IMG/VR virus record: IMGVR_UViG_3300027743_000033
Location: 1 to 52,412 of that record
Length of the DNA stretch: 52,412 bases
Reading direction: 5' to 3' (one strand)
Source of the DNA: a virus
The notes under the pieces are model-generated. The model saw only the letters and a list, made by a program, of their open reading frames with translations, searched no databases and was not told where the DNA came from. Every line of letters starts with the position of its first letter. Within the stretch, counting starts at the first letter, position 1. Below are positions 15,082 to 22,324 of the stretch, one piece after another. Position numbers and translations under genes: made by a program.

Positions 15082-15489
15082 ATGAGATCCTACGACGCCT
15101 GGAGGGCGACCAACCCCGCCGACGAGCTGCTCGGCCCTGAGCCGCAGACGGAGCGCCCCGCGCGCCCCGCCCTGTCGCCGCCGCATCAGGCGCACGCCGA
15201 ACTGATCGCCAAGCTCGCGGCGGCGAAGCCCACTGTCATTCGCACCGCCCGCGGCGCCGACGAAACCGACATCGGGCTGCGCGAGATGCACGTCCGCGCG
15301 GTGACCGGAAATTACCTCAAGTATCTCAAAGCGGTGGTCGAGGATCTCAACCAGCACCTCGTCGCCGGCGAGAAGGTCGACTGCCAGCAGTTCGTGTCGG
15401 CGTTTGTCGATGTCGCCGCCGACTATCTCTACGCGCCAATACGCGCGGCTGCCAACGCGACCGAAGCCGAGCGGGAGTGGATCGCATGA
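15082..15489 (+). CDS. early protein of unknown function
   Basis: A 135-residue protein starting four bases after the preceding stop. The first 45 residues are proline-rich and disordered. A helical C-terminal part ('LREMHVRAVTGNYLKYLKAVVEDLNQHLVAGEKVDCQQFVSAFVDVAADYLY') follows. It overlaps the next gene by an ATGA. Its position in the recombination operon suggests a DNA-metabolism accessory, but no motif proves it. Confidence 0.6.
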   Translation: MRSYDAWRATNPADELLGPEPQTERPARPALSPPHQAHAELIAKLAAAKPTVIRTARGADETDIGLREMHVRAVTGNYLKYLKAVVEDLNQHLVAGEKVDCQQFVSAFVDVAADYLYAPIRAAANATEAEREWIA

Positions 15490-15797
15490 CCCCGCTCGCT
15501 TATCGCATCGTGAAGGACATGATGCTGCTGGTGAAACAGAGGCAGGTGCATCTTGAGCCGGAACTGCTCGCGCAATTCCGCGAAGAATTCCACTGCTTTG
15601 AAGTAACGGCCATCAAACAACTGAGTTGGTGCCTGCGCAGCCAGATGCTTCGCAGCTTCCAGCCATCAATCGCCGGTGCATTTCTGCCCGCCGAAAGGAC
15701 TTGGCTCGAATGGTCGGGCGATGGATCGCTCGGCGTCAAGCGGAGCCGCATCGCCGAACCTGACCGGCACCTACACCGTGAAGAGCGATTGAAATGA
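15486..15797 (+). CDS. small early protein, unknown
   Basis: A 103-residue protein from ATG 15486 ('MTPLAYRIVKDMMLLVKQRQVHLEPELLAQFREEFHCFEVTAI...'), coupled to its neighbours by ATGA overlaps at both ends. The C-terminal 'LPAERTWLEWSGDGSLGVKRSRIAEPDRHLHRE' is polar. No domain recognised. Confidence 0.55.
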   Translation: MTPLAYRIVKDMMLLVKQRQVHLEPELLAQFREEFHCFEVTAIKQLSWCLRSQMLRSFQPSIAGAFLPAERTWLEWSGDGSLGVKRSRIAEPDRHLHREERLK

Positions 15798-15973
15798 TGA
15801 CGCCCGGATACGCAGTCGATCCGATCATTGGAGCGCTCATTGCCCGTCTACCGGAAGTGGGCAGCGTCTGGCCGGAGACCGAGCGGAACCTATGGCTCGA
15901 TCTCATGCGTCAATGTTTCAAACTGATTTACAAAGATCCGGAGGTGGTTGGACAGGAAGGGCACCCGTCATGA
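15794..15973 (+). CDS. 59-residue early protein, unknown
   Basis: A short gene linked by ATGA overlaps on both sides, which is strong support that it is translated. It reads 'MMTPGYAVDPIIGALIARLPEVG...' and then a tryptophan-rich block with WPETERNLWLDL and FKLIYKD. Similar mini-proteins accompany YqaJ/RecT genes in rhizobial phages as I recall them. Function unknown. Confidence 0.6.
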   Translation: MMTPGYAVDPIIGALIARLPEVGSVWPETERNLWLDLMRQCFKLIYKDPEVVGQEGHPS

Positions 15974-16890
15974 TCGAACGTCACCCCATGACGGACGGAC
16001 GGGTTCACCCGCTCCGGGCGTTCGCCATCACCGGGTCCGTTGGTGGCGGCCTGCTCGGCGTCCATCCCCACTGGACCCCCTATAGCTTGCACATGGTCAA
16101 GGCCGGATTGGTCGCCGACGACGTCGAAGAGACGGCGCCGATGAAGCGCGGAAGGCTTTTGGAGCCTGTCGCGGTTCAGTTGATCCGAGAAGATTACCCC
16201 GCCATTACGCTAGAAGAATACCCGGTAGGGACGTATTATCTCGATCCTGAGGCGCGCATTGGCGCTACGCCAGACGTGCTGGCGAGGGACGCCAAAGGAC
16301 GGCTCGGCGTAATCCAAATAAAAAATGTCGAGCCCTCAATCTTCCGCCGCGACTGGCGCGGAGAGAACGGCGTCGTCGATCCGCCACTGTGGATCGTGGT
16401 GCAAGCCCTCATCGAGGCGTACCTGACCGGCGCCGAATGGGCGGCCGTCGCGCCGATGCGCGTCAGCTTCGGTGTTGAGATCGAACTCATCCCCATCCCG
16501 CTGCACGAAGGCATCATCGATCGGCTGAAATACGAGGTCGCCGAGTTTTGGCGCCGCATCGAGGCGGGAACGCCGCCCGACCCCGACTATGGGAAGGATG
16601 GCGCGCTGATCGCCAAGCTTTTCCCGAAAGACGACGGCAGCGAAATCGATTTGAGCGCGGACAACATGGCGCCGCAGCTCGTGGCCGACCTCGAGCGCGC
16701 GCGCGCCGACAAGAAGGATGCCGAGACGCGCGAGAAGGTCGCCAAAACCGGCATCAACGAGAAGATGGGCCCTGCCCGCTTCGCGCGCCTCGCCGATGGT
16801 CGGCGCATCTCGAACATCACCGTTAATCGCGCAGAATTTTATGTCAAAGCCACCACTTACCGCGCAATCAAAATTTTGGCAGCAAACTGA
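15970..16890 (+). CDS. YqaJ-family phage exonuclease
   Basis: A 306-residue lambda-exonuclease-like (PD-(D/E)xK) alkaline nuclease that resects double-strand ends for the annealing protein. It shows 'MKRGRLLEPVAVQLIRED' (the GxxLEP-type glutamate), 'IGATPDVLA' (catalytic D), 'LGVIQIKNV' (QIK, standing in for ExK) and 'PPLWIVVQALIEAYLTGAEWAAV' (the YqaJ signature). The start at 15970 is set by an ATGA overlap. RecT lies two genes downstream, giving the expected exonuclease-annealase pair. Confidence 0.85.
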   Translation: MIERHPMTDGRVHPLRAFAITGSVGGGLLGVHPHWTPYSLHMVKAGLVADDVEETAPMKRGRLLEPVAVQLIREDYPAITLEEYPVGTYYLDPEARIGATPDVLARDAKGRLGVIQIKNVEPSIFRRDWRGENGVVDPPLWIVVQALIEAYLTGAEWAAVAPMRVSFGVEIELIPIPLHEGIIDRLKYEVAEFWRRIEAGTPPDPDYGKDGALIAKLFPKDDGSEIDLSADNMAPQLVADLERARADKKDAETREKVAKTGINEKMGPARFARLADGRRISNITVNRAEFYVKATTYRAIKILAAN

Positions 16891-17738
16891 TGACCTTCTA
16901 CACCTACGTGATGCGCGACCCGCGCCCGGGTAAAAACTTGCAGCCGATCTACGTCGGCAAAGGCAAAGGTAGACGAGTACACGTGCATTGGCGCAAAGCC
17001 CTCGACCATAGGAATCCATTGCTCCGTCGCGTCTTTGGCAAACTTCACAAATCTGGCTTGGAACCGCAGATTGAGATCGTCGGCCATTTCGATGTCGAGA
17101 CCGAAGCCTTTCAGCGCGAAATCGAATTGATCGCCCAATATGGACGACGCGATCTTGGCTTGGGCACTCTTTGCAATCTTACTGACGGTGGCGATGGCGC
17201 GTCTGGATGTTTGATTACTGCGACGCGCGTCGAACGCTTTCGAAAACAACTCACCGATCCTGAGTCTGAGTTTTCCAAAGCAAGAGTTGAAGGTTTGCGA
17301 AAGCCGGAGGTTAGGAAGGCCAATTCCGAACGCATGCGAAAGCGCTCTGCCGACCCGGAATTTAGGAAGGCTAATTCCGACCGTACGCGGAAGCAAAATG
17401 CCGATCCGGAATTCATCAAGGCGCGTGCTGAAGCTTTAGTTAAGCTTCACGCTGACCCGGAATTCACCAAAGCGAATACCGAACGCATGCGCAAGCGCAG
17501 CGCCGACCCAGAATTTAAAACTCGCGCGGCCGCTGGTCGTGCGGCTTATCAGGCCAAAGGGCTCTCGTGTGGTGAGGGTAACAGCATGGCAAAATTGAAT
17601 GAAGAAGCGGTTTGCGAAATCAAGAAACGCATTGCAAGCGGAGAAAGGAGTACGCCGATTGGCTGTGACTTTGGTGTTTCCAGGCGAACAATCTCACACA
17701 TCAAGAATGGGACAACCTGGGGGCACGTTAATGTCTGA
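16890..17738 (+). CDS. GIY-YIG homing endonuclease
   Basis: A 282-residue protein. The N-terminal GIY-YIG nuclease domain starts 'FYTYVMRDPRPGKNLQPIYVGKGKGRR' and includes 'FQREIELIAQYGRRDLGLGTLCNLTDGGDG' (catalytic E). Four short NUMOD-like repeats follow, each near 'ADPEF.KANSERMRKR'. A C-terminal HTH 'AKLNEEAVCEIKKRIASGERSTPIGCDFGVSRRTISHIKNGTTW' completes it. This is a classic mobile homing endonuclease. It is wedged between the exonuclease and the coiled-coil gene with one-base and eight-base overlaps. Confidence 0.9.
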   Translation: MTFYTYVMRDPRPGKNLQPIYVGKGKGRRVHVHWRKALDHRNPLLRRVFGKLHKSGLEPQIEIVGHFDVETEAFQREIELIAQYGRRDLGLGTLCNLTDGGDGASGCLITATRVERFRKQLTDPESEFSKARVEGLRKPEVRKANSERMRKRSADPEFRKANSDRTRKQNADPEFIKARAEALVKLHADPEFTKANTERMRKRSADPEFKTRAAAGRAAYQAKGLSCGEGNSMAKLNEEAVCEIKKRIASGERSTPIGCDFGVSRRTISHIKNGTTWGHVNV

Positions 17739-18630
17739 CCGACTTGCCATTGGTGACAACCGGCCCGCGCTCATCACCGCCGACCAGCTCGCGAAGGACT
17801 TCGCGCATATCGAGAAGTTCGTGGCTGAACTTGAGGCTACAGCGAAGGACGTCGCCCCCGTCGTTGAAGACGATGAGGACCTCGCCATCGTCAATGCGCT
17901 GGTGCCCAATCTGCGCGCCGGCGCCAAGCATTGCGACGAGGTCCGCGACCAAGAGAAGCGGCCCTACCTCGACGCCGGCACCACGGTGCAAACCTTCTTC
18001 AAGGCGTTTGAAAACCGCCTGCTCACGCTCAAGACGGATCTCGAGAGCCGCGGCGGCCGATACCTCAAGAAGAAGGCCGACGCCGAGCGCATCGCGCGCG
18101 AGGAAGAAGCCCGCAAAGCCCGCGAGGAAGAAGCTCGCCAGCGCGCTGCAGCCGAAGCCGCGGAGGCCGCAGCACGGCGCGCGCGCGAAGCCGCTGAGAA
18201 GGCGGAGGCGGACCGCGCCAAGGCCGCAGCAATGGCCGATGCGGGGGCGTTGGAGAAAGCGGCACAGGCGAAGGCCGCAGCTGATGCTGAGGTCGCCGCA
18301 GCGACGGCGCGCGCGCAGGCCGAGCAGAAAGCCGCCAGCGAAGCGACGGCCCAGACCGCGGCGACAGAAAAGGCGGCAACGGCAAAGACGGCCGACCTTG
18401 CACGTACGCACACCGCCGGCGGAACGAGCAGTTTGCTGGAAACTTACGAGCCGAAAGTCGGCGACTTCGCGAAGGTCGATTTGCTCGCGATCCGGGCCTT
18501 CATTCGAGAAGACGAGATCATGTTGGCGCTACGCGCCTACGCGCGCGCGAACAAGGACGAGCTCAAAGCCGGCGGCGCCAAGATCGACGGCGTGACGTTC
18601 GTGCTCACCACGAAAGGAAGTTTTCGATGA
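17731..18630 (+). CDS. alanine-rich coiled-coil protein of the RecT operon
   Basis: A 299-residue protein from ATG 17731 (GGGGG seven bases upstream). The middle (about residues 105-215) is an uninterrupted Ala/Glu/Arg coiled coil ('REEEARKAREEEARQRAAAEAAEAA'). Ordered ends flank it; the C-terminal 'LETYEPKVGDFAKVDLLAIRAFIREDEIMLALRAYARAN' resembles proteins encoded between phage exonuclease and RecT genes. It probably helps recombination or host-nuclease control, but that is inference. Confidence 0.65.
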   Translation: MSDRLAIGDNRPALITADQLAKDFAHIEKFVAELEATAKDVAPVVEDDEDLAIVNALVPNLRAGAKHCDEVRDQEKRPYLDAGTTVQTFFKAFENRLLTLKTDLESRGGRYLKKKADAERIAREEEARKAREEEARQRAAAEAAEAAARRAREAAEKAEADRAKAAAMADAGALEKAAQAKAAADAEVAAATARAQAEQKAASEATAQTAATEKAATAKTADLARTHTAGGTSSLLETYEPKVGDFAKVDLLAIRAFIREDEIMLALRAYARANKDELKAGGAKIDGVTFVLTTKGSFR

Positions 18631-19643
18631 CCACCACCGAAGTCGCAGTCCAGCAGGCTAGCAACGTCGCAGCGTTGCCGACGCGCCATCTCGTGCCATC
18701 AACCGATCTGTTCTCCGACCCAGCGGCCTTCGAACACGCGCAGCGAGTTGCCAAGGTCTTTGCCTCGTCAAAGCTCGTCCCGCAACACATGCAGGGCAAC
18801 ACGGCCGACTGTCTTATTGCGCTCCAGATCGCACGCAGGCTCAACGAAGAGCCTCTGACGGTCATGCAGCAAATCTACATCGTGAATGGCCGCCCCGGTT
18901 GGTACACGAGCTACATGATCTCGCGCGTCAACCGCGCTGGGATATTAAAAGGCCCAATCACATGGGAAGAGGCGGGTGAGGGCGACGCGCTCACTGTGAC
19001 TGCAAAGGCAGTGCTCGCAGCCACTGGAGAAGAAATCCGCGCGTCTGCGGACATGCGTATGGCGGCCGCCGAGGGATGGACCAAAAACGCCAAATACAAA
19101 AGCATGCCGGCCCATATGCTGCGCTGGCGCTCGGCCGCGATGCTGATCCGCCTTTACGCCCCCGAGGTCATGCTCGGCATGCCGGCCGTCGAAGAACTTG
19201 AGACGATGCCGAAGATGCGGGACGTGACGCCGGCGAAAAACCTGGCCGACAAGCTCGACGCTCTCGCCCAAATCCCCGCCAAGGCCGAGACGCACGACCC
19301 CGAGACCGGCGAAATCACCGACGAAGCTCCGCGTGCGGGCACAGCTTCGACGCAGGCGCCTTCAGCAATGGATGCCCCACCTGCGACGGGCCAGCCGGCT
19401 TCCGATCCTGATCCCTCCCAAAGGAAATCAGAACAACCGGGAGCCGGCGCGGCCTCTGCTGCTGCCTATCTGCAAGACACCCACGCATGGATCGAAAACC
19501 TGCTCGACGCCGACGCTGGGGAGAAAAGATGGAAAGCCGAGAAAGTCTTGCGCAATCGCTTGAACGTCGATCCAGACGATCGTGACAGGCTTGATGCCGC
19601 ATTGAAGGCGAAGATCGCGGCGCTGCGCGGGCTGATGACGTGA
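18627..19643 (+). CDS. recT: RecT-family single-strand annealing protein
   Basis: A 338-residue annealase. The RecT core lies in the first 190 residues: 'PQHMQGNTADCLIALQIARRLNEEPLTVMQQIYIVNGRPGWYTSYMISRVNRAG', then 'ITWEEAG', 'EGWTKNAKYKSMPAHMLRWRSAAMLIRLYAPEVMLGM'. The rest is a disordered proline/alanine linker and a C-terminal helical domain. It works with the YqaJ nuclease upstream and overlaps the coiled-coil gene by an ATGA. Confidence 0.9.
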   Translation: MTTTEVAVQQASNVAALPTRHLVPSTDLFSDPAAFEHAQRVAKVFASSKLVPQHMQGNTADCLIALQIARRLNEEPLTVMQQIYIVNGRPGWYTSYMISRVNRAGILKGPITWEEAGEGDALTVTAKAVLAATGEEIRASADMRMAAAEGWTKNAKYKSMPAHMLRWRSAAMLIRLYAPEVMLGMPAVEELETMPKMRDVTPAKNLADKLDALAQIPAKAETHDPETGEITDEAPRAGTASTQAPSAMDAPPATGQPASDPDPSQRKSEQPGAGAASAAAYLQDTHAWIENLLDADAGEKRWKAEKVLRNRLNVDPDDRDRLDAALKAKIAALRGLMT

Positions 19644-19666
19644 ATCGAACACCACGGAGACCACCT

Positions 19667-19852
19667 GTGCGAAGCATCATAATTATTGCCGCCACCATGA
19701 CCGTCGCCAGCACCACGCTGGCGTCCGCGCAGACGATGACGACGCGCTGCACGACATCCAGGGTTGATGGGGGCATCCAGACGGTTTGCACCACCACCAC
19801 AGCACCGGCACCGAGGCGGTACTGCACATCCTACGGATACTGCCCGAAATGA
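19667..19852 (+). CDS. small exported cysteine-rich protein
   Basis: From GTG 19667 (GGAG seven bases upstream) the product is 61 residues with a signal peptide 'VRSIIIIAATMTVASTTLASAQ' and a threonine-rich mature part 'TMTTRCTTSRVDGGIQTVC...YCTSYGYCPK' with four cysteines. Similar small periplasmic proteins occur in Bradyrhizobium. It is the first of a run of exported proteins in the middle of the early operon. The frame also allows a GTG at 19640. Confidence 0.65.
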   Translation: MRSIIIIAATMTVASTTLASAQTMTTRCTTSRVDGGIQTVCTTTTAPAPRRYCTSYGYCPK

Positions 19853-20016
19853 CCAAGCGCGAGATCCAGCAGCGCGTCGACCGCATGATCCAGCACCTCG
19901 CCCGACTGGTGCTCAACGGCGACATGAGCGCGGAGGACAACCACGCAGCACTGCGCGACCTGGCCGAGTGGGAGAAAGCCGAGATGCTCAAGCTGCGCGC
20001 GCGGGACGAGGTTTGA
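19849..20016 (+). CDS. 55-residue cytoplasmic helical protein
   Basis: Starts by ATGA overlap at 19849: 'MTKREIQQRVDRMIQHLARLVLNGDMSAEDNHAALRDLAEWEKAEMLKL...', a charged all-helical mini-protein. The tight coupling supports expression. Function unknown. Confidence 0.6.
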   Translation: MTKREIQQRVDRMIQHLARLVLNGDMSAEDNHAALRDLAEWEKAEMLKLRARDEV

Positions 20017-20018
20017 CC

Positions 20019-20378
20019 ATGCGGCTTCACGCGACAGTCATTGTGCTCGCCATGGTCCCGCTCGTGGTGTTCGCGATCGGGAGCTACGGCAAGCCGCAGA
20101 AGCCGCCGGCGCCGATCGAGCAGGCGACCGTACTGCGCGCGGTCAAGACCGACAGCTTCCGCGCGCCGGCGCTGGTCGTCACCGCCACACCATTCACGCC
20201 GGTCCTGGTCGAGCGTCCGGTCGTGACGGAGGAGGCCCGGTCCATCCCCGCCTTCGGGCCTCCTCCACCTCAGTCAGTCAAGAAGAAGACCAGGCTGGCT
20301 TACCGGCCGGACGACATCTGTACGCGACACGGCCTCCGTCGCGTGGACTACGGCCGGCGATGGAGATGCCGGAAATGA
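20019..20378 (+). CDS. membrane-anchored proline-rich protein
   Basis: A 119-residue protein with an N-terminal hydrophobic helix 'ATVIVLAMVPLVVFAIGSY', a proline-rich stalk and a basic C-terminal motif 'DDICTRHGLRRVDYGRRWRCRK' with two cysteines, a tail seen in other small Bradyrhizobium envelope proteins. Probably anchored in the inner membrane with a periplasmic domain. It belongs to the exported-protein cluster. Confidence 0.62.
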   Translation: MRLHATVIVLAMVPLVVFAIGSYGKPQKPPAPIEQATVLRAVKTDSFRAPALVVTATPFTPVLVERPVVTEEARSIPAFGPPPPQSVKKKTRLAYRPDDICTRHGLRRVDYGRRWRCRK

Positions 20379-20404
20379 TCTCAACCCAGAAGGACTATCA
20401 CCCC

Positions 20405-21064
20405 ATGAGGAAACTACTCGCGCTCGCGACCACAGCCGTCTTACTCGCTATGGCGGCACCTGCGAAAGCCGACATCATCATCGACACGACCGGCCAAGGT
20501 GGCACCGGCAACAACGTCATCTTCAGCAGCATTGCCAACTCTAGCCTGATCCTTGGCCGCCTCAACGGCCAGAACAACGAGTTTGTCCGCTTCCGGGACT
20601 TGTCCGGCAACGGCGCTTTTTCCGGCGCCGCCAACGGCAACGACATCAAGATCGTGAACACATCGGACTTGGACATCACGGTCTTCGACAGCAACAACCT
20701 GATCCAACTTGGTGTCACAAGAGATATCTTCAGCATCAAAGGCACCGGGACCATGTTCTTCCATGTGACGGCCTTGGAAGCGGACGGCACCTTCCAGACC
20801 TTCAACTTTGGCGGCTACACGCTCGGGAGCGGGCAGAACGGGTTTGATTTCCAGGCCATCAACGGCGAGCGTATCTGGGACATGGACTTGGTGAACATCG
20901 GCGGCACCATCTCTGACTTCGAACACTTCCGCATCGATGTCGCGCCGTTCGCGGCAGTGCCGGGCCCCATAGCTGGCGCTGGCCTGCCTGGGCTGATCGC
21001 AGCTTGCTTCATGCTGTTCGGGCTCAACAAGCGGCGGCGGCAGCGGCAGATCGGGCTCGCCTGA
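20405..21064 (+). CDS. secreted protein with PEP-CTERM-like C-terminus (1)
   Basis: A 219-residue exported protein. The signal peptide is 'MRKLLALATTAVLLAMAAPAKA', the mature domain is beta-rich and Asn/Gly/Asp-rich, and the C-terminus is tripartite: 'VPGPIAGAGLPGL', a hydrophobic helix, then 'NKRRRQRQ'. This motif-helix-basic-cluster layout is that of PEP-CTERM proteins, which host exosortase/archaeosortase-like enzymes process at the cell surface. It shares the motif with the next gene. Start 20405 has AAGGA ten bases upstream; ATG 20375 is also possible. Confidence 0.78.
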   Translation: MRKLLALATTAVLLAMAAPAKADIIIDTTGQGGTGNNVIFSSIANSSLILGRLNGQNNEFVRFRDLSGNGAFSGAANGNDIKIVNTSDLDITVFDSNNLIQLGVTRDIFSIKGTGTMFFHVTALEADGTFQTFNFGGYTLGSGQNGFDFQAINGERIWDMDLVNIGGTISDFEHFRIDVAPFAAVPGPIAGAGLPGLIAACFMLFGLNKRRRQRQIGLA

Positions 21065-21096
21065 ATTCTTCCAACCAACCCTCATGAGGTAACCAC

Positions 21097-21684
21097 ATGA
21101 AGAAGCTACTTCTCGCGACCGCCGCGCTGCTCGCCACGACGGTGGTGGGCAACGCAGCAATCATCGATAATTTGGGCTCCAACCCTACAAGTGCCCAGGG
21201 CGATTTCACCAGCGTCCTCGGCGGCGTCAACGCCACCGGAAATGGTCTCTTCTCCGACCAAATACTGTTCCAGTTGACCAACGCACAAACTATCACCGTC
21301 GCCTCGGCCACCAACAGCTTCCCCGGCGGCAACACGACGACTGACTTTATCACTAACTTCGCGGCGTCGATCTACAGCTACGGTCTCGACAACCTCTTCG
21401 ACGGCCCAGGGATCGGTGACGACTCGCTGTTGTTTGGCCCGCAATTCGCGACACTAGGCTGCTCCAATCTCTGCCAGAACTTGTTTGGTATCGCCACGCT
21501 TGATGCCGGGTCCTACTACGTCAGCCTGACCGGCACCGGCGGCGGGACTTCTGGTTATGGTGGCAACATATCAACGCTTGCCGTGCCCGGCCCCATCGCA
21601 GGTGCAGGCATTCCTGGATTGCTAACCGCGTTCGGCGCGGTCGGCGTCTGGTGGAAACGCCGTCGTCAACAAGCTCACGCCTGA
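21097..21684 (+). CDS. secreted protein with PEP-CTERM-like C-terminus (2)
   Basis: A 195-residue exported protein starting behind GAGG. It has the signal peptide 'MKKLLLATAALLATTVVGNAA' and a beta-rich mature domain 'FSDQILFQLTNAQTITVASATNS...SYYVSLTGTGGG', similar in style to PEP-CTERM surface proteins. The end is 'AVPGPIAGAGIPGLLTAFGAVGVWWKRRRQQ', nearly identical in its motif to the previous gene. The two bodies differ in sequence, so the tail is the shared functional element. Likely a lysogeny-expressed cell-surface protein. Confidence 0.78.
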   Translation: MKKLLLATAALLATTVVGNAAIIDNLGSNPTSAQGDFTSVLGGVNATGNGLFSDQILFQLTNAQTITVASATNSFPGGNTTTDFITNFAASIYSYGLDNLFDGPGIGDDSLLFGPQFATLGCSNLCQNLFGIATLDAGSYYVSLTGTGGGTSGYGGNISTLAVPGPIAGAGIPGLLTAFGAVGVWWKRRRQQAHA

Positions 21685-21781
21685 CGGGGCAACCCTCTGG
21701 TGCCCTCCCGTCAGCATGAGGGCGCGTGCGGGTTATGTGCCGCGTCCCGCACGCGCATCATGCTCTGCTGGAGCTGCCCGC

Positions 21782-21919
21782 ATGATCGAACATGAGTTCA
21801 TGACGATGGGGCAAATCCCGTTTGGCTATATCGCCGGCTTTGGGATCGTCGTGTTGGCGCTAATGGTACTGGCCGCCTACGGGTTGTTCGTCGCGGTAAC
21901 GCGGATAATGGGATCGTGA
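21782..21919 (+). CDS. single-span membrane mini-protein
   Basis: Forty-five residues from ATG 21782 (GGAG upstream): 'MIEHEFMTMGQIPFGYIAGFGIVVLALMVLAAYGLFVAV', one transmembrane helix. The 22 codons upstream in frame are arginine/alanine noise. Its stop overlaps the next start (GTGA). Confidence 0.55.
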   Translation: MIEHEFMTMGQIPFGYIAGFGIVVLALMVLAAYGLFVAVTRIMGS

Positions 21920-22089
21920 CCACCCACCCCGAGGTCCGTGAAAAATCACCGCGCTACTGGAAGACCGGCCGCAAGCTCAGCGCCAAGCGGATCGCCGAGA
22001 ACGAGCACGCCGAAGAACTCAGCCGGTGGATCAAGGAAGAACTCGCCAGGGTCAAAGCCGAACTCAAAACCAAGGCCAAGGCCAAATGA
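21916..22089 (+). CDS. 57-residue charged helical protein
   Basis: GTG 21916 overlaps the preceding stop and the ATGA at its end overlaps the next gene. The product is lysine/glutamate-rich ('SPRYWKTGRKLSAKRIAEN...', 'WIKEELARVKAELKTKAKAK'). Translational coupling on both sides is the main support. Function unknown. Confidence 0.55.
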   Translation: MTTHPEVREKSPRYWKTGRKLSAKRIAENEHAEELSRWIKEELARVKAELKTKAKAK

Positions 22090-22322
22090 ACCTCAAGATC
22101 ACGCTGCCCCGCATGCCGGCACGCTTGGCCAAGGCGTTTGCAGTGTGGCTGGAATGGATCAACGCCGATGCCTGGAAAAGCATCCGCCGCATCGACGTGC
22201 TGCTCGTCGCCCTCGGCGTCTGCGTTGGCATCTACTACTACCAAGAAGGCGGCTGGCAGCTCGCCGCTCAAGGCGTGGCTTTGTACACGTTCGTCGCCCT
22301 CGTTTCGTTATGGATGTTTTGA
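22086..22322 (+). CDS. small membrane protein
   Basis: Seventy-eight residues from ATG 22086: an amphipathic N-terminus 'MNLKITLPRMPARLAKAFAVWLEW', then two hydrophobic segments ('IDVLLVALGVCVGIYYY' and 'LAAQGVALYTFVALVSLWMF'). Likely an inner-membrane protein; no family recognised. Confidence 0.6.
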   Translation: MNLKITLPRMPARLAKAFAVWLEWINADAWKSIRRIDVLLVALGVCVGIYYYQEGGWQLAAQGVALYTFVALVSLWMF

Positions 22323-22324
22323 CA

